Source: Symsagittifera roscoffensis
Taxonomy: Eukaryota > Xenacoelomorpha > Acoela > Convolutidae
Assembly: GCF_963678635.1 (NCBI RefSeq)
Contig: NC_087064.1
Location: 53,960,684 to 54,024,683, forward strand
Direction: 5' to 3'
Length of the DNA stretch: 64,000 bases
The position numbers and the translations under genes are program-made. The notes beneath the pieces were generated by a model. It was not told the origin of the DNA and did no database searches. It was given only the letters and a program-made list of their open reading frames with translations. Positions 24,045 through 35,064 of the stretch are shown one piece after another; position 1 is the first letter of the stretch; every line of letters starts with the position of its first letter.

Positions 24045-24176
24045 TAAGATTAGGATCGGTATTAGACTAAGGAGTTGCACGAATCTATCCGGCCGAAAAT
24101 AAGATAGCGTGACGAGCAGACGGTGTACCCTATCCGAAATTACTCTATGAGTTAACCACCTCGGTCCTAACTCATC

Positions 24177-24194
24177 TGGTGCGACCATAAGTCT
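24177..24194 (+). promoter_or_regulatory. Primer-binding site of copy B
   Basis: TGGTGCGACCATAAGTCT begins two bases after the LTR. TGG pairs with a tRNA CCA end and the sequence is identical beside the copy A LTR (533 onward). I cannot say which tRNA it matches. Confidence 0.75.
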
Positions 24195-24261
24195 CGAACA
24201 AGACCTTAATAGCTTAGAATTAACCAAAAATAGATTAGAATTTAGACAAAACATTTTTAAA

Positions 24262-24411
24262 ATGTTATACGACGATAATTTAATCGAAATGTCTCTACGA
24301 CTCAATAGGTCAGAGCCAATATTCCGAACGATAATAGAACTACCCGGAATTGGAAGAAGACCTCGAACCAGAGACGACATACGACAAAGTAGAAACTTAC
24401 CAAATAGTTAA
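24262..24411 (+). CDS. Small leader ORF, 49 aa, unknown
   Basis: ATG to TAA gives 49 codons with a basic C-terminal half (GRRPRTRDD, RQSRNL). It is the first ATG frame after the LTR. Copy A has a clear counterpart at 625-790 with the same start, the same NRSEP and ELPG blocks and the same RRP-TRDD block after a frame change. It may be a true leader peptide, an upstream ORF controlling gag, or the first exon of a spliced 3' transcript, as in other env-bearing elements. I see no consensus splice donor right after it. No domain recognised. Confidence 0.4.
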   Translation: MLYDDNLIEMSLRLNRSEPIFRTIIELPGIGRRPRTRDDIRQSRNLPNS

Positions 24412-25413
24412 ATGATAGTACGGCAAAAGCCAACACAAACTTTTATATTTAGAATTTTATTAGCAATGAGTTTAGATTTTCATTTACAAACATAAAATTT
24501 TGAAGTCAATCTTCATAATCATTTCAGGCGCTAAAACAAAACTATTAATATACAATAACGATTGATAAAAAGATCTCAGATCGTTTTCCTAAAATTCTGC
24601 AGTATTATATAAAACATGTTTGGAAAATATTTATTGAAAATCAAAACAAAAATTAGTAGCATGACAATAAACTGTTAGTAATCATAAAATCATCAGTTGT
24701 TCCAGCTTCATCACCCAACCATAAGCTCACTAATATCATTAAAAAACTAAATCTTTTTCTTAAACAAACTTAAACCATTTTAAACTTAAATTCACTTAAT
24801 TTTAAAATCAGATCATCAAGGCTTATCCTTGGATCTTGATTCATTTTCTATTTAATTAAATTTAAAACTTGATCATCAAGGCCTGTCCTTGGATCAAAAA
24901 GAACAATTTTGTTCTCCCCCACCCACTTAGTTAGTGTCTAACGACCTCAAACGTCGATTCACTATCCAACCCTTTCAAAAAACCCAAGACTAATAGAAAT
25001 TTTTCAACAAAACTAACCATTCAAATTAGGATAAACAGTGAAGAACTTCGGTTATTCATTCTTCACGTGAACCCTCCTCTTATCAAGACCCAGGATAAAT
25101 CTTAGACTTAGTATGTTTAAAATAGTATCTAACGAACTACTCGCGTTCTAATTATACCTGAACCTTGTGGATCGATTTACTATTCTCCAACCCTTGAACA
25201 CAATCACTACCCCTGAGTAAGATTAAGTAAGTTAACACCTTAGCTTATACTAGCCACGAGAAAGTAAAAAATCATTCTTCGGAATCGATATACTTTTCTC
25301 TCCAACCCTGAAAAAATAGACCCAGGTTAAGCTAACCAAAAAATCGTAAGGACTAAAAGTTTAAGAAAATAGAAATCATCTAACAACTTTTTGCATCCGT
25401 CATCCTAAACCTT
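24412..25413. other. Retroelement leader, non-coding
   Basis: About 1 kb between the leader ORF and pre-gag ORF, collinear with 790-1823 of copy A. Repeated phrase GATCATCAAGGCTTATCCTTGGATC occurs twice (about 24810 and 24870). No coding frame. It may hold the packaging signal. Confidence 0.5.
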
Positions 25414-25880
25414 ATGTCATTTAAAAATCTAGGAAACAAACAAACAATCGTTTTACACAACTGTGAAATAGATAAAAGAAATACGACCTTGTAATCACAC
25501 CTCATACACAAACAGTTGGATATATTAGAACAAAACGACTAACAATAAAAAGAAAAATAATAAACAAACAAAGACAAATCACACGAAAAAGATTTTCAAA
25601 AAATAGAAACGCATTTTCAGAATCAGAAGCCAGCAATTTAGATGAACTTTATAAATTAAAAGAATCTATAAATAAAAATTGTCCCATTCACGATCAATTA
25701 TATTTTTCCGACTCAGAAACAACTTCAAATTCAGCAAAAAGAGGAAAAAGACGAATAAAAAAGCAATATAAACACAAACCAGTACACTTATATAACTGGA
25801 ATCAACCAATTAGACACATCGATAATTACCTATTAACAGTCATTAAACGAAAAAATGAGCCAAACACACACTCCAAGTGA
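25414..25880 (+). pseudogene. Pre-gag ORF, basic protein of about 155 aa, one frameshift
   Basis: ATG at 25414 opens a frame that is lost at about 25466-25490 through a one-base change. The second frame then stays open to TGA 25878-25880 and overlaps the gag ATG (25855) by 26 bases. The protein is very basic in its first half (many Lys/Arg) with an acidic patch (YFSDSE) in the second. Copy A keeps the same protein at 1824-2283 with a different set of breaks, and the copies differ mainly by silent and conservative changes, so I think it was a real gene. It is out of frame with gag, so it is either separate or joined by frameshift. It resembles no family I know. Confidence 0.5.
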
Positions 25881-28448
25881 AGATAGTCCAGATGATGACG
25901 ATATCTTCCCCTTCCTCGTAGATGCACCCAATGATAGAGGACAGCATATATTTTGCAAGAATTTACTTCTAAATTTGTTTGAACCCGGAATCAGCCCATG
26001 TAAAACAGAGTTCCCAGATGTAAAAATCAAAAGACAAATTATTGATCACTATCTGAAAGATATATGTAATTTGACACAACACTACGGAATCTACACCATA
26101 GAATTCACCTCACCAAACCCGAATCACCGCAAATATGTAATTCAAACAGACGACCTTGATTTAGAATTTTCAAAAGTATTCTCAGAATATATAAAAAGCA
26201 TACAATATCATAACTCACAAAGAGCAAACTCCATATTTACTAATGAAGTTTTTGCAATAATATATAGTTATATCTCAATATTAGAAAACGAAATCCCAAT
26301 CCCAAATGTCTCACCGACAGAGACGTCTAAACATATAAGGGTACGACATGAAATCACACTATTTATAACTTTCCTACATATAATTAAAGAAAATTTCACT
26401 AAAGATGAAGTTTCACAACATACAAAACATGACTTACGAAAAATTTTGGCATGGTTTATAATAGATTATTTCACACATAATATAGATTTAATTTCACAAG
26501 CAAGAAAAAATTTTAGACCTCAAAATTCAAACGATGATACCGCCATCACAGAACAGTCAGACTACATTTGGGACCCCGAATGGTCTCATTATGCATTCAT
26601 AGATTTCCCACAATCAATCTCAAGTCAAGCAATAAGTACAATATCTTATACAAGAGATTATGTAAGAGTAGTACCATTAACCATTGACGCAACACCATTA
26701 AACTACAATACATTTTTACCTGATACTCGAAATAACAGTTTAAACTCGACCGTCATACACAATGAAAACCTTAATGGAACTAGGAATCTCACTCAACAAG
26801 ATATTCAGACACCATCACACTTCATAAATGAAGAAATCGTCCAAACAACAACAACTACACAACAAAGTATTTCACCGATACGTCCAAATTTAACAACACC
26901 AAAAAATACACACACTTCACTAGCACAGGTAACCTTACAATCAACCGTTAAACCTTCGGTTGCTCCAAAATATTCACACATGGATTATCAAACATATAGA
27001 CCCATGACAATACCGTCAAAAACACGCAGAACGTTCACAAGAAACAATTTTGCGGAACACAATTATAATTATACACATTCATCAAAAACAAACTATCCTC
27101 CACGAAAAAATAATAATAATCAAATCAGATCTCGGTATTGGGATAATCCAATGGCAACAACCAATTCAGTAAATTTTCAAACTAATTCACATCCTCCACA
27201 GGATCGTAGTGAAAATTACCCATTCTTTCAGCTGATGATGATTATTTACAACCAGATATATTTGCACCATATACCCAAGAATATCGCGGACAAGGAGTGC
27301 AGAAACCATATACATATCATAGAATTTTTTCTCCACACCAGATAGATACACAAAATCAACAACCAATACAAATGCAAAACCCAATTAATACACAATCCTT
27401 TCAACCAATTCAGCCACAAAATCCAATGATTACACACTCATATCAACCAACACAAATGCAAAATGAAATACCACTTCCATATTATCTTCAACAACACGAA
27501 ATAACAAAAAATCAACTTTCAAATTTTTCACAAATGCCAAATGCAGCAGAATCATTACAAATGACAATGAATCCATACCTTATGGGTGGATCATCAATAA
27601 CATCAAACAAACCATTAATGGTATTCACAGGAACAGACCCTGAATATTCTGTAGAAGATTATTTAAATGCAGTAACAGCAAATTTAATTTTAAATATAGG
27701 ACCTGAACCAATTAATACGCCACTACATCCAAACTGGATACATCGACGCACAGCGTTGATACAGACAACCTTAGACGGCGCAGCCCAAAAATGGTTTTCA
27801 GTATTGCCTATAGAAATAAAATCAAATTGGAAGAGATTTAAACAAGAATTTTCAAAAATGTTTGACTCCGAAAGAAACAAACAACAACAAAGAGTTTTAT
27901 GTAATGAAATTCGCAGATTACCAAATGAAACCATCAAACAATTAGCAGTACGTATCGAAACACTAGTTCGAAAAGCATATTCATTAAATACACACGATTA
28001 TAAAAACACAAAAATGACAGAAATCTTAATGATGACCTTAACACCTCAATTAAGGAAAATAGCAATAAAAAAGAGAGCATCCCATCCCTCCTCAATTCGA
28101 GAGCCCAATTTAGATTTTCGAAAACTAGTAGACAAGCTAGAGCAAGCGGAAATCACAATGAAACTTGAAGAAACAGAAAATCAGAAATTACAATATGTTA
28201 ACCGAATCGAAACAAATACCACAAGTATCAACAATATACAGGAATCAGATACAGACCTTGTTGAAAAAATCACTGAAATACTCAATATTTATGAAAAACA
28301 CCCAAACTTTAAAGGCAAACCATCTTTCAAAAAATGGTGTAATTATTGCCGACGATACGGACATAGTATTTCTGAATGTAGACAAAAACAACAAGATAAT
28401 CAAAACAAACCTCAAAAATATAAAGAACCAAATAAATCATTCTATTAG
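25855..28448 (+). pseudogene. gag: Gag polyprotein with CCHC zinc knuckle, one frameshift
   Basis: ATG at 25855 (MSQTHTPSE) starts a frame open to about 27225. A single -1 shift, most simply a lost base, moves to the frame that runs to TAG 28446-28448. The total is about 860 codons. The N-terminal third is acidic then mixed; the middle is rich in Thr, Asn and Gln. A retrotransposon capsid-type block lies at about 27740-27970 (WIHRRTALIQTTL, AQKWFSVLP, WKRFKQEFSKMF). A C-x2-C-x4-H-x4-C knuckle is at 28338-28379 (CNYCRRYGHSISEC). The protein would package RNA and form particles. After the TAG the same frame stays open into pol. Confidence 0.85.
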
Positions 28449-29633
28449 TACACGAAGAAAGATCAAAATCTACCGAACAAAAATGTATACAGCAACAACA
28501 GTTCAGGAAAACCACTTCCGAACAATACCAATTACACGAGAACTCAATCACCATATAACTCAAGTTATAGAGGAAGATCACCAGAACGAAGAAATACACA
28601 AAATTCATCACAAAATTATTACAATAGACCAAATAGTCGAAATAACTACTCCAGATCAAATTCAAATACAACACAATTTGTTTCTAGATCTAATTCCCAA
28701 TCAAGGAATAGATACTATCCAAACAATCAGTCACGAAACTCATCATATAATAGGAATAGAAACTACTCCAATAATCGAAATAGAAGTTATTCAAACAACC
28801 GAAATCAGAACTACCCGAACAATCGATCAAGGAATAACTCATATAACAGATCAAACTATCACAGATCAAACAATAATTATCAAAATAGAACACGAAACAA
28901 TTCACAAAATCGACATTCAAGTTATAATAATCGTTATAAAAATTATTCCCAATCACCACACAGAAATAATAATCATTATAACAATTCCAACAATCGCCAC
29001 AGAAGTAGTACACCTAAACATCAAAGACATATAAATCAAGTACAATCAAATCCGGAAACAACATCAGACCCCCCAGGTATTGATGACACAGTAAATGAAG
29101 AACTACAACTAAATCAAATAAACTGTGGATCATCAGATTCAGAAAGTGAAACAGAAAACACTACCTCCATCAATATGATAACAGTTGAAAATGACTACGA
29201 ACCTATTATATATGAACAACTTTTTTCATCACATATATATGAAAACCAATTAGAACTCCTTCACAATTATTATATTGAACCCATCCATTCCACACAAACA
29301 ACACAAGAAACTAACGAAATCAACACTACAAATAAATCCAATGAAAATGACAAAACAAAATGCTTGAATACAAATCACATCTATCAAAATATACAAAAAG
29401 AACAACCTAAAGAAAACATTTGGACAATACCATTTCTTTTAGAAAGTCCAAGAAACAAAGAATTTCAACCACCAGATCTTGAAATTGATTTTCTAATTGA
29501 TTCAGGAGCAGAATCAAATATAATAAACATTCCCACATGGAATGAGATAAAAACATTACACCCAAAACTAACGCCTCTTGAAACCTCCAGTAAACTAGCA
29601 ACAGCACAAGGATCAACATTGGTAAACTATTGA
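28449..29633 (+). pseudogene. Pol N-terminus: Arg/Asn/Ser-rich linker and aspartic protease
   Basis: This is the same frame as gag, separated from it only by one TAG. Residues 1-190 are a low-complexity Arg, Asn, Ser and Tyr linker (repeated NNRNRSY-like words), probably nucleic-acid binding. An acidic stretch follows, then the protease, with LIDSGAES at about 29490-29515 and the active-site Asp codon at 29499. It would cleave Gag-Pol. TGA at 29631-29633 cuts the frame just after the protease core; copy A has GGA there, so this stop is a recent mutation. Beyond it the same frame continues into RT. Another open frame over the linker is a low-complexity shadow. Confidence 0.8.
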
Positions 29634-31304
29634 AAAATTCAATTATTTCTTCTCCCCACAAGAACAATAGAGCAGAATAAAATTTTAAATAAACCATTTA
29701 AACAAATATTTCATATCACTGATATTAAACACAATACCATTGGAATACCATTTATCTCTAAATATATACCAACAATCAACATCTTGAATAGTAAAATACT
29801 AATCAAAGATAAATACACAAAAACAAAAGACACATCCCTAACATTTTTTCAAAGATTAAATAAACAACCGCCATTCTTTTCAAAATTTTATCCAATATAT
29901 AACCAACAAAGAAAACACTTGAAACCACTATCAGGAAACATATATAATTTTTCAATAAAACAAGTACACCAATATGATAAAAAGCAAAATAAACAACAAC
30001 TCTATATGTCAGATTTTGAATTCAAACCTATCCATAAGTTTTTCAAAATCACAATCTCATCCATAAAATATTTGAAAAAGTCGAATTCAGATATTATATC
30101 TCTACATTTATACAACAGTACACCCTATCAACTAACATTACCTTTAGGACTTTTAGGCTATTGCGAAACCAACGCTACGATATCACCGATACACGAAAAA
30201 GCATACCGCGTAAATAATATACTCCAATTATTAGATATTTGTCAATCCACAATTCTTAATGAAGAATTATCCATAAATAATATAATAAGTAATGAAAAAA
30301 GAAAAACAGATTATATCACAAAAACCCCATATTTCAAACCAAGATTCAACATAAATAACTATACAGAGAATCAACAGAAGTTTTTAACAATGTTTAACTT
30401 CCAACATTCACAAATAACACAAGACGAATTTGATAAATTAGCCAAACAGCTAATAAAATATTCATCAGTCTATGCAACATCCAAATTTGATGTTGGCAAA
30501 ATCAGCTCATTACTACATCTCCCATTAAAACCTGACGCAGTTTTCAAAAAACAAAGAGCAAGTAAAGTACCAATTCATTTACACGATAAAGTGAACAGAT
30601 TACTCGGCATTTTAGAACAATACAAATTTATATCACCGGTAAACAAAGAAGAACAACCAAAAGGTAACAAATTTATCAACCCTGTTATCATCCTAGCAAA
30701 AGGAGAATCATTAAAAATAGTTCTAGACGCTAGATATCTTAATTCACTAATAGACGAATCAAAATGCAATTGGCCTATTGAACCAATACAAGTTATTTTA
30801 ACAAAAATAAACGGAAAATACTTTACAACCGCAGATATGAATAGTGCATATAATAAAATGCCACTAGATGAACAATCGCGACGCTTAACACAATTTGTTA
30901 TTGGAAATCAGCAATACGAATTCAACCGCCTATTCTATGGAATATCCATAGGACCAGCAGCATTTTCAGCTTTTATGAGCAAAATTTTTAGACCACTAAT
31001 ACTCAAGAAAAACGCAATCACTTATTTAGACGATGTTTTTATGCAATCACAGACAAAAGAAGAAATGTTCAATCTTTTAGAACACTATCACAAAATACTT
31101 CAGAACGAAAATCTGAAGGCCGCCCCCGATAAATCACACTTCTTTTTAACACGAGTTAAATTCTTAGGACATAATATAGAAAGAAAAACAATCACTCCAT
31201 TAAAATCACGCATTGATGCTATTCAGAAGCTCCAACCACCAACAAACAAAAAGAAAATCCAAGAATTCCTTCAAATTAAACTTGTTAAGCAAATATGTCT
31301 ATAA
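29634..31304 (+). pseudogene. Pol: reverse transcriptase, frameshifted at its end
   Basis: It continues the protease frame and would copy the RNA to DNA. A spacer of about 250 codons precedes the RT core. Motifs in order: IVLDARYLN (about 30717), TADMNSAYNKM (about 30828), GNQQYEFNRLFYGISIGPAAF (30904 on, the F-YG-GPA block), and the catalytic YLDD at 31023-31034. KFLGHNI and TPLKSRIDAI follow. Near 31270-31300 two bases are missing relative to copy A, so the frame ends at 31304 while the coding sense passes to another frame that overlaps from about 31213. The RT core itself looks intact. Confidence 0.88.
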
Positions 31305-34053
31305 AATGCAATTATACCTAAGGCCTTTCTATAATATACTTAGACAACAAAATAATTTTGAATGGAACACAGAACATCAAGCACGATTTGAAGAAATTAA
31401 AAAACTCTTAACTGAACAAATTTCGAATACAATTCCAGATCCAAATCAACCATTCTATGCAATGTGCGATGCTTCAAATTTTGGCATCGGCGCAGCGTTA
31501 TTACAATCACACAATGGAACAAACAAAATGAATCTTATATCAGCAAATTCTCGATTATTCACTCAAGCAGAGCTACAACTTTCAACTCTAATGAGAGAAT
31601 GTACAGCCATAATATATACACTAATAGAATATGAATTTCTGAAACTTGGATCAAAACATCCAACAGTTCTATTTACAGATCACAAACCAATCATTTTTCT
31701 CTTTACACAAAAATCCAATCCAAATCACCGAGTTTATAGATTTCAATTAATTCTAATGAAATTCCCAAACTTACATATAGTTTGGACAGCAGGAAAAAAT
31801 CTTGCATTACCAGACACATTAAGTCGAAATACACCACCTGAATTACTTACACGTAAAACTACAGTTGAAATACACAAAAATATAAAATTCTACCTTGCAG
31901 AAAATGAAACATCACCCCGACTAGAATGCAAATATGCAGTAAAAACTGACGTTGAACAATCACAGATAAATAATCTACAACACTTTCCACTTTATTTAGA
32001 TTGTCAAAATAACCAGTACGAAGTTGATCTACTTGGAACATCAACGTTTAAACCAATTCCATATTCACAATGGATAAAAAATAACACCCAACAAAAAAGA
32101 GTAAAACAATACCCACATAAAAAAGACCTTTTTCCATTAATTGAAAAAGAAAATCTAACTGATCAAATAAATTTATCAGGACCACAAACAAACGATTCCA
32201 AATACACAATAAATCAAGTTTTTGACCTCCATGACCCACTTGATAGAATTCCTTTATCTAAATTAGAAATTGAAAACATTTTTCTCCCCCCAACAGATAA
32301 AATTACAATTAATACTTTGAAACAATATCAAAATCTCGACCCAGTAATTAGACAACTAAAATCATGGCACAAATATAAAACTAAACCCATCAAGGCAGAT
32401 ACAACTATTTTAGGAAATAAAACACTCCTCCGATATTTTCGAAAATTTAATAATACAACAATTAATGAAAACACAGACCTTCTAGAATACCAATTAAATG
32501 AATCTACAGTTCCCTGTCTCCCTTTAAGTATGATTCTTATAGCTTTTAATATTTCACATACACAAAACATTAAAGGACACTCTGGATCAGAGAAAACATA
32601 TTCAAATTTCATACAAAACTTTTATTTTCCAAATGCACCAATTTGGATAAAAGTACTATGCAATGATTGTATAGTATGTCAGCTAAATAAACCTTATCCA
32701 AATCAAAAACAAATAGCTCAAAAACAAGATTTTAAAGGACAAAGTTTGTACTTTAACCACCGTATTTCATTTGATACAAAAGGACCAATTTCACCCTCAT
32801 CCGAAGGAAACTCCTACATTATGGTAATTGTTGACGCATTTACACATTATGTAGCACTTAACCCAGTACCACATTGTAACGCTTATTATGCTTACACAAC
32901 ACTTTATGAACACTGGATAGCTAAATTCGGACTACCAGAAATTTTAGTTACAGACAACGGTACAGAATTCATAAATAATGAAATCATCACACTATGTCAT
33001 TTATATAACATCAAACACAAACCACGTACATCTCACGCACCTTGGACAAACGGCTTAGTCGAAGGTATGAACCGTTCACTACAAGAATATCTTAGATGTA
33101 TCATCAATGGAAATGATACAAGATACACCGAATGGTCAGCAGATGTAAAACTATTTCCCTTAGCATATAATTCACAAATCACGACAACTTTAGGAATGTC
33201 ACCATATGAAATGGTTTTTAATCAAAAGCCACGCAAACCGATTATGTTTACAGAAAACTCTCATAAAAATGCACAAAGTTATTGTCAACCGAATAAAGAC
33301 TCAATTTGTTATAACCTACCTTTACACACACACAATGAAGATCATTTTCATCACCCACAAATTCTTAAATTAGCCTCCGGTACACACACCGAATGGATTT
33401 TAAACAGAGATAAAAAACACAATGAAATTTACCAAAAAGTAACAAAAAAGTTGTTACAAAGGCAAAACATTAATGAACAAATGAATTCACGCTTTACACC
33501 AGCCTCCCATTTAAAAATTGCAACATTTGTTTTAATACCCAATTTTAACACTCAAAAAGGAATTTCTAAAAAATTACAACCCCTTCGTAAAGGACCATAC
33601 CAAATAATTGCCAAACCCACTGATGTCACATATAAAATCACCAACTCAGACCAAAAAGAAATTGTTCAACATCGAAACAACCTATTACCTTATTACCCAA
33701 AAGAATACGCACTACGCGAACTAACTCAATTATATTCTTTCACAGGTTTAAAAGTTATTCAAAATAACCCACATATGGAAAATAAAACAAAGGAACAACA
33801 TGACATTCACCTCGAAAACCAAAATAAAAAATCAACTACAACGAAAAACAATAAAAAAAAGCTAGATCAAAATACACCTCAAAAAGAAAGAAAAAATAGA
33901 AAAATGACAGAAAAAATAATACCCCAAGAACAAATCGACAAATCAGAACATAGAGAGTCATCACGACTTAGAAATCAACCACGTAAAAACTATAAAACAT
34001 TCATCCCACAATCTAAAATATTAAAGAAAGTCGAATTTCAAAAACAGCTTTAA
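31213..34053 (+). CDS. Pol: RNase H and D,D-35-E integrase
   Basis: This is the downstream half of pol; its apparent ATG at 31213 is only where the shifted frame opens. RNase H: FYAMCDASNFGIGAAL (first Asp at about 31468), the RECTAI Glu and the LFTDHKP Asp, ending near NLALPDTLSR. Integrase: an HHCC zinc motif (HTQNIKGH then CNDCIVC, about 32560-32690), and catalytic Asp 32773, Asp 32953 and Glu 33061, giving D-59-D-35-E. A C-terminal LRKGPYQII block is the GPY/F module. The last 90 residues are Lys/Asn-rich and basic, and would bind DNA. It has 946 codons and no stop, so RNase H and integrase look intact. It degrades primer RNA and inserts the DNA copy. Confidence 0.92.
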   Translation: MMLFRSSNHQQTKRKSKNSFKLNLLSKYVYKMQLYLRPFYNILRQQNNFEWNTEHQARFEEIKKLLTEQISNTIPDPNQPFYAMCDASNFGIGAALLQSHNGTNKMNLISANSRLFTQAELQLSTLMRECTAIIYTLIEYEFLKLGSKHPTVLFTDHKPIIFLFTQKSNPNHRVYRFQLILMKFPNLHIVWTAGKNLALPDTLSRNTPPELLTRKTTVEIHKNIKFYLAENETSPRLECKYAVKTDVEQSQINNLQHFPLYLDCQNNQYEVDLLGTSTFKPIPYSQWIKNNTQQKRVKQYPHKKDLFPLIEKENLTDQINLSGPQTNDSKYTINQVFDLHDPLDRIPLSKLEIENIFLPPTDKITINTLKQYQNLDPVIRQLKSWHKYKTKPIKADTTILGNKTLLRYFRKFNNTTINENTDLLEYQLNESTVPCLPLSMILIAFNISHTQNIKGHSGSEKTYSNFIQNFYFPNAPIWIKVLCNDCIVCQLNKPYPNQKQIAQKQDFKGQSLYFNHRISFDTKGPISPSSEGNSYIMVIVDAFTHYVALNPVPHCNAYYAYTTLYEHWIAKFGLPEILVTDNGTEFINNEIITLCHLYNIKHKPRTSHAPWTNGLVEGMNRSLQEYLRCIINGNDTRYTEWSADVKLFPLAYNSQITTTLGMSPYEMVFNQKPRKPIMFTENSHKNAQSYCQPNKDSICYNLPLHTHNEDHFHHPQILKLASGTHTEWILNRDKKHNEIYQKVTKKLLQRQNINEQMNSRFTPASHLKIATFVLIPNFNTQKGISKKLQPLRKGPYQIIAKPTDVTYKITNSDQKEIVQHRNNLLPYYPKEYALRELTQLYSFTGLKVIQNNPHMENKTKEQHDIHLENQNKKSTTTKNNKKKLDQNTPQKERKNRKMTEKIIPQEQIDKSEHRESSRLRNQPRKNYKTFIPQSKILKKVEFQKQL

Positions 34054-34878
34054 TTTTATATTTAATAATCTTTGCACCTCTGAAATATTTTGAACTTTCA
34101 TTTTTCAAAATAACATGCTGATAAACACGCAGCGATTCTAGTTCAAAGTTAGCCAATAGGATTCATCCAATCCGTCACCTTCTCTAACTCTAACACAGAT
34201 CAACTAGACGAACGATATAAAACTCCAGGCATATCTCTAACTATAACTTTGCGACCTCCAGGTCAAAAATAAGCAAACCACTCCAACTTGACAACTAAAA
34301 TAAATATCACCATAATATCATAACCCTCCCTTATCTAATAACCCAAAGATCAACAATATTTCCCCAACTCAGACCTCAAATACCCCCCAAAACAAATATG
34401 TTAAATTAGCCTAAAGTAAAAGAACGACCATTTTAATTAGCCTAAAGTATAAAAATCTCACAAATACCCCAGATCATTTGACTAATAAAAATAAAGAAAA
34501 AGAAGACCTCCCGATCACCATAAAATTTGCCCCCAACAATTTTTCACAAAACTCAACCCACTTGACAAAAAACCAATAAATAATTCGACCACACTTGAAA
34601 ATTGCCTCAAACAACAAAAAATATTCGATCGAGAAGCCATTTCTTAAATGCTCTTCTCTCGACCAGTCAACATAATTCTTAACATTCTCATAAACTTTTT
34701 AACGATATTTAAACTTTTAATCATATTTCTTTTTGATACCTTTGAACCTTTTGTATTAATCTTAATCATTTTTTGCAATATTTTTTAAATTTTCTATTCC
34801 ATATTTGAACTATACCTCCAGCTTTCAAAAGCTATTGACTATATCCACAGGTACGATTCACAAAACTTATCTAAATAA
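34054..34878. other. Non-coding stretch after pol
   Basis: About 820 bp, A/C-rich on the sense strand, with no open frame. A possible 3' splice site (TATATCCACAG) ends at 34850. Confidence 0.5.
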
Positions 34879-35064
34879 TACGAACCATTTTTAGTAGAAC
34901 AGATATTTTTTTTACTATTTGTAATCTTTATAACATTTCTATCATCCCTTATTTTGACAATATGCAAATGTATAAAGAAAGCAACCATCACATTCGCCCT
35001 AGCAACAATCCTCCTAATTCTTTTCCTAGAAGAATACTATAATAAACATAAATTTTTTCACTAA
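34879..35064 (+). CDS. Possible small two-helix membrane ORF without ATG
   Basis: Sixty-one sense codons between stops encode two strongly hydrophobic stretches (about residues 8-26 and 36-50) around a short basic turn (CKCIKK). There is no ATG, so it would need splicing or a non-standard start. It lies in the 3' module just before the Ser/Thr/Pro-rich ORF and overlaps its start. Hydrophobic frames can arise by chance in T-rich DNA, so the call is weak. Confidence 0.25.
   Translation, partial: YEPFLVEQIFFLLFVIFITFLSSLILTICKCIKKATITFALATILLILFLEEYYNKHKFFH
35021..35029 (+). promoter_or_regulatory. Strong candidate 3' splice site
   Basis: A pyrimidine run ending TTTTCCTAG. The following frame, starting at 35030, opens exactly here because the TAG itself is its upstream stop. 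No ATG follows, so this is a plausible acceptor for a spliced subgenomic RNA. Confidence 0.45.

Larger units (their letters stand above)
23765..24174 (+). repeat. 5' LTR of copy B
   Basis: Begins TGGAACC and ends CTAACTCA. It is 410 bp, the same length as the 3' LTR. By eye the two LTRs differ at about 8 places, all transitions, roughly 98 percent identity. It contains a TATA-type box (24037-24044), an AATAAA at 23969-23974, and a perfect 13-bp-arm hairpin (23880-23892 with 23895-23907) also present in the other two LTRs. Confidence 0.95.

Noticed and set aside
24000-24380. A 126-codon minus-strand frame over the LTR and leader
   Set aside because: It covers LTR, primer-binding site and leader, which are explained by the retroelement. 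A copy of it in the 3' LTR is only there because the LTR repeats.
28165-29034. A 289-codon frame rich in Ile, Thr and His over the gag-pol junction
   Set aside because: It is the shadow of the Arg/Asn/Ser-rich linker in the frame shared by gag and protease. The other frame has the coherent domains on both sides.
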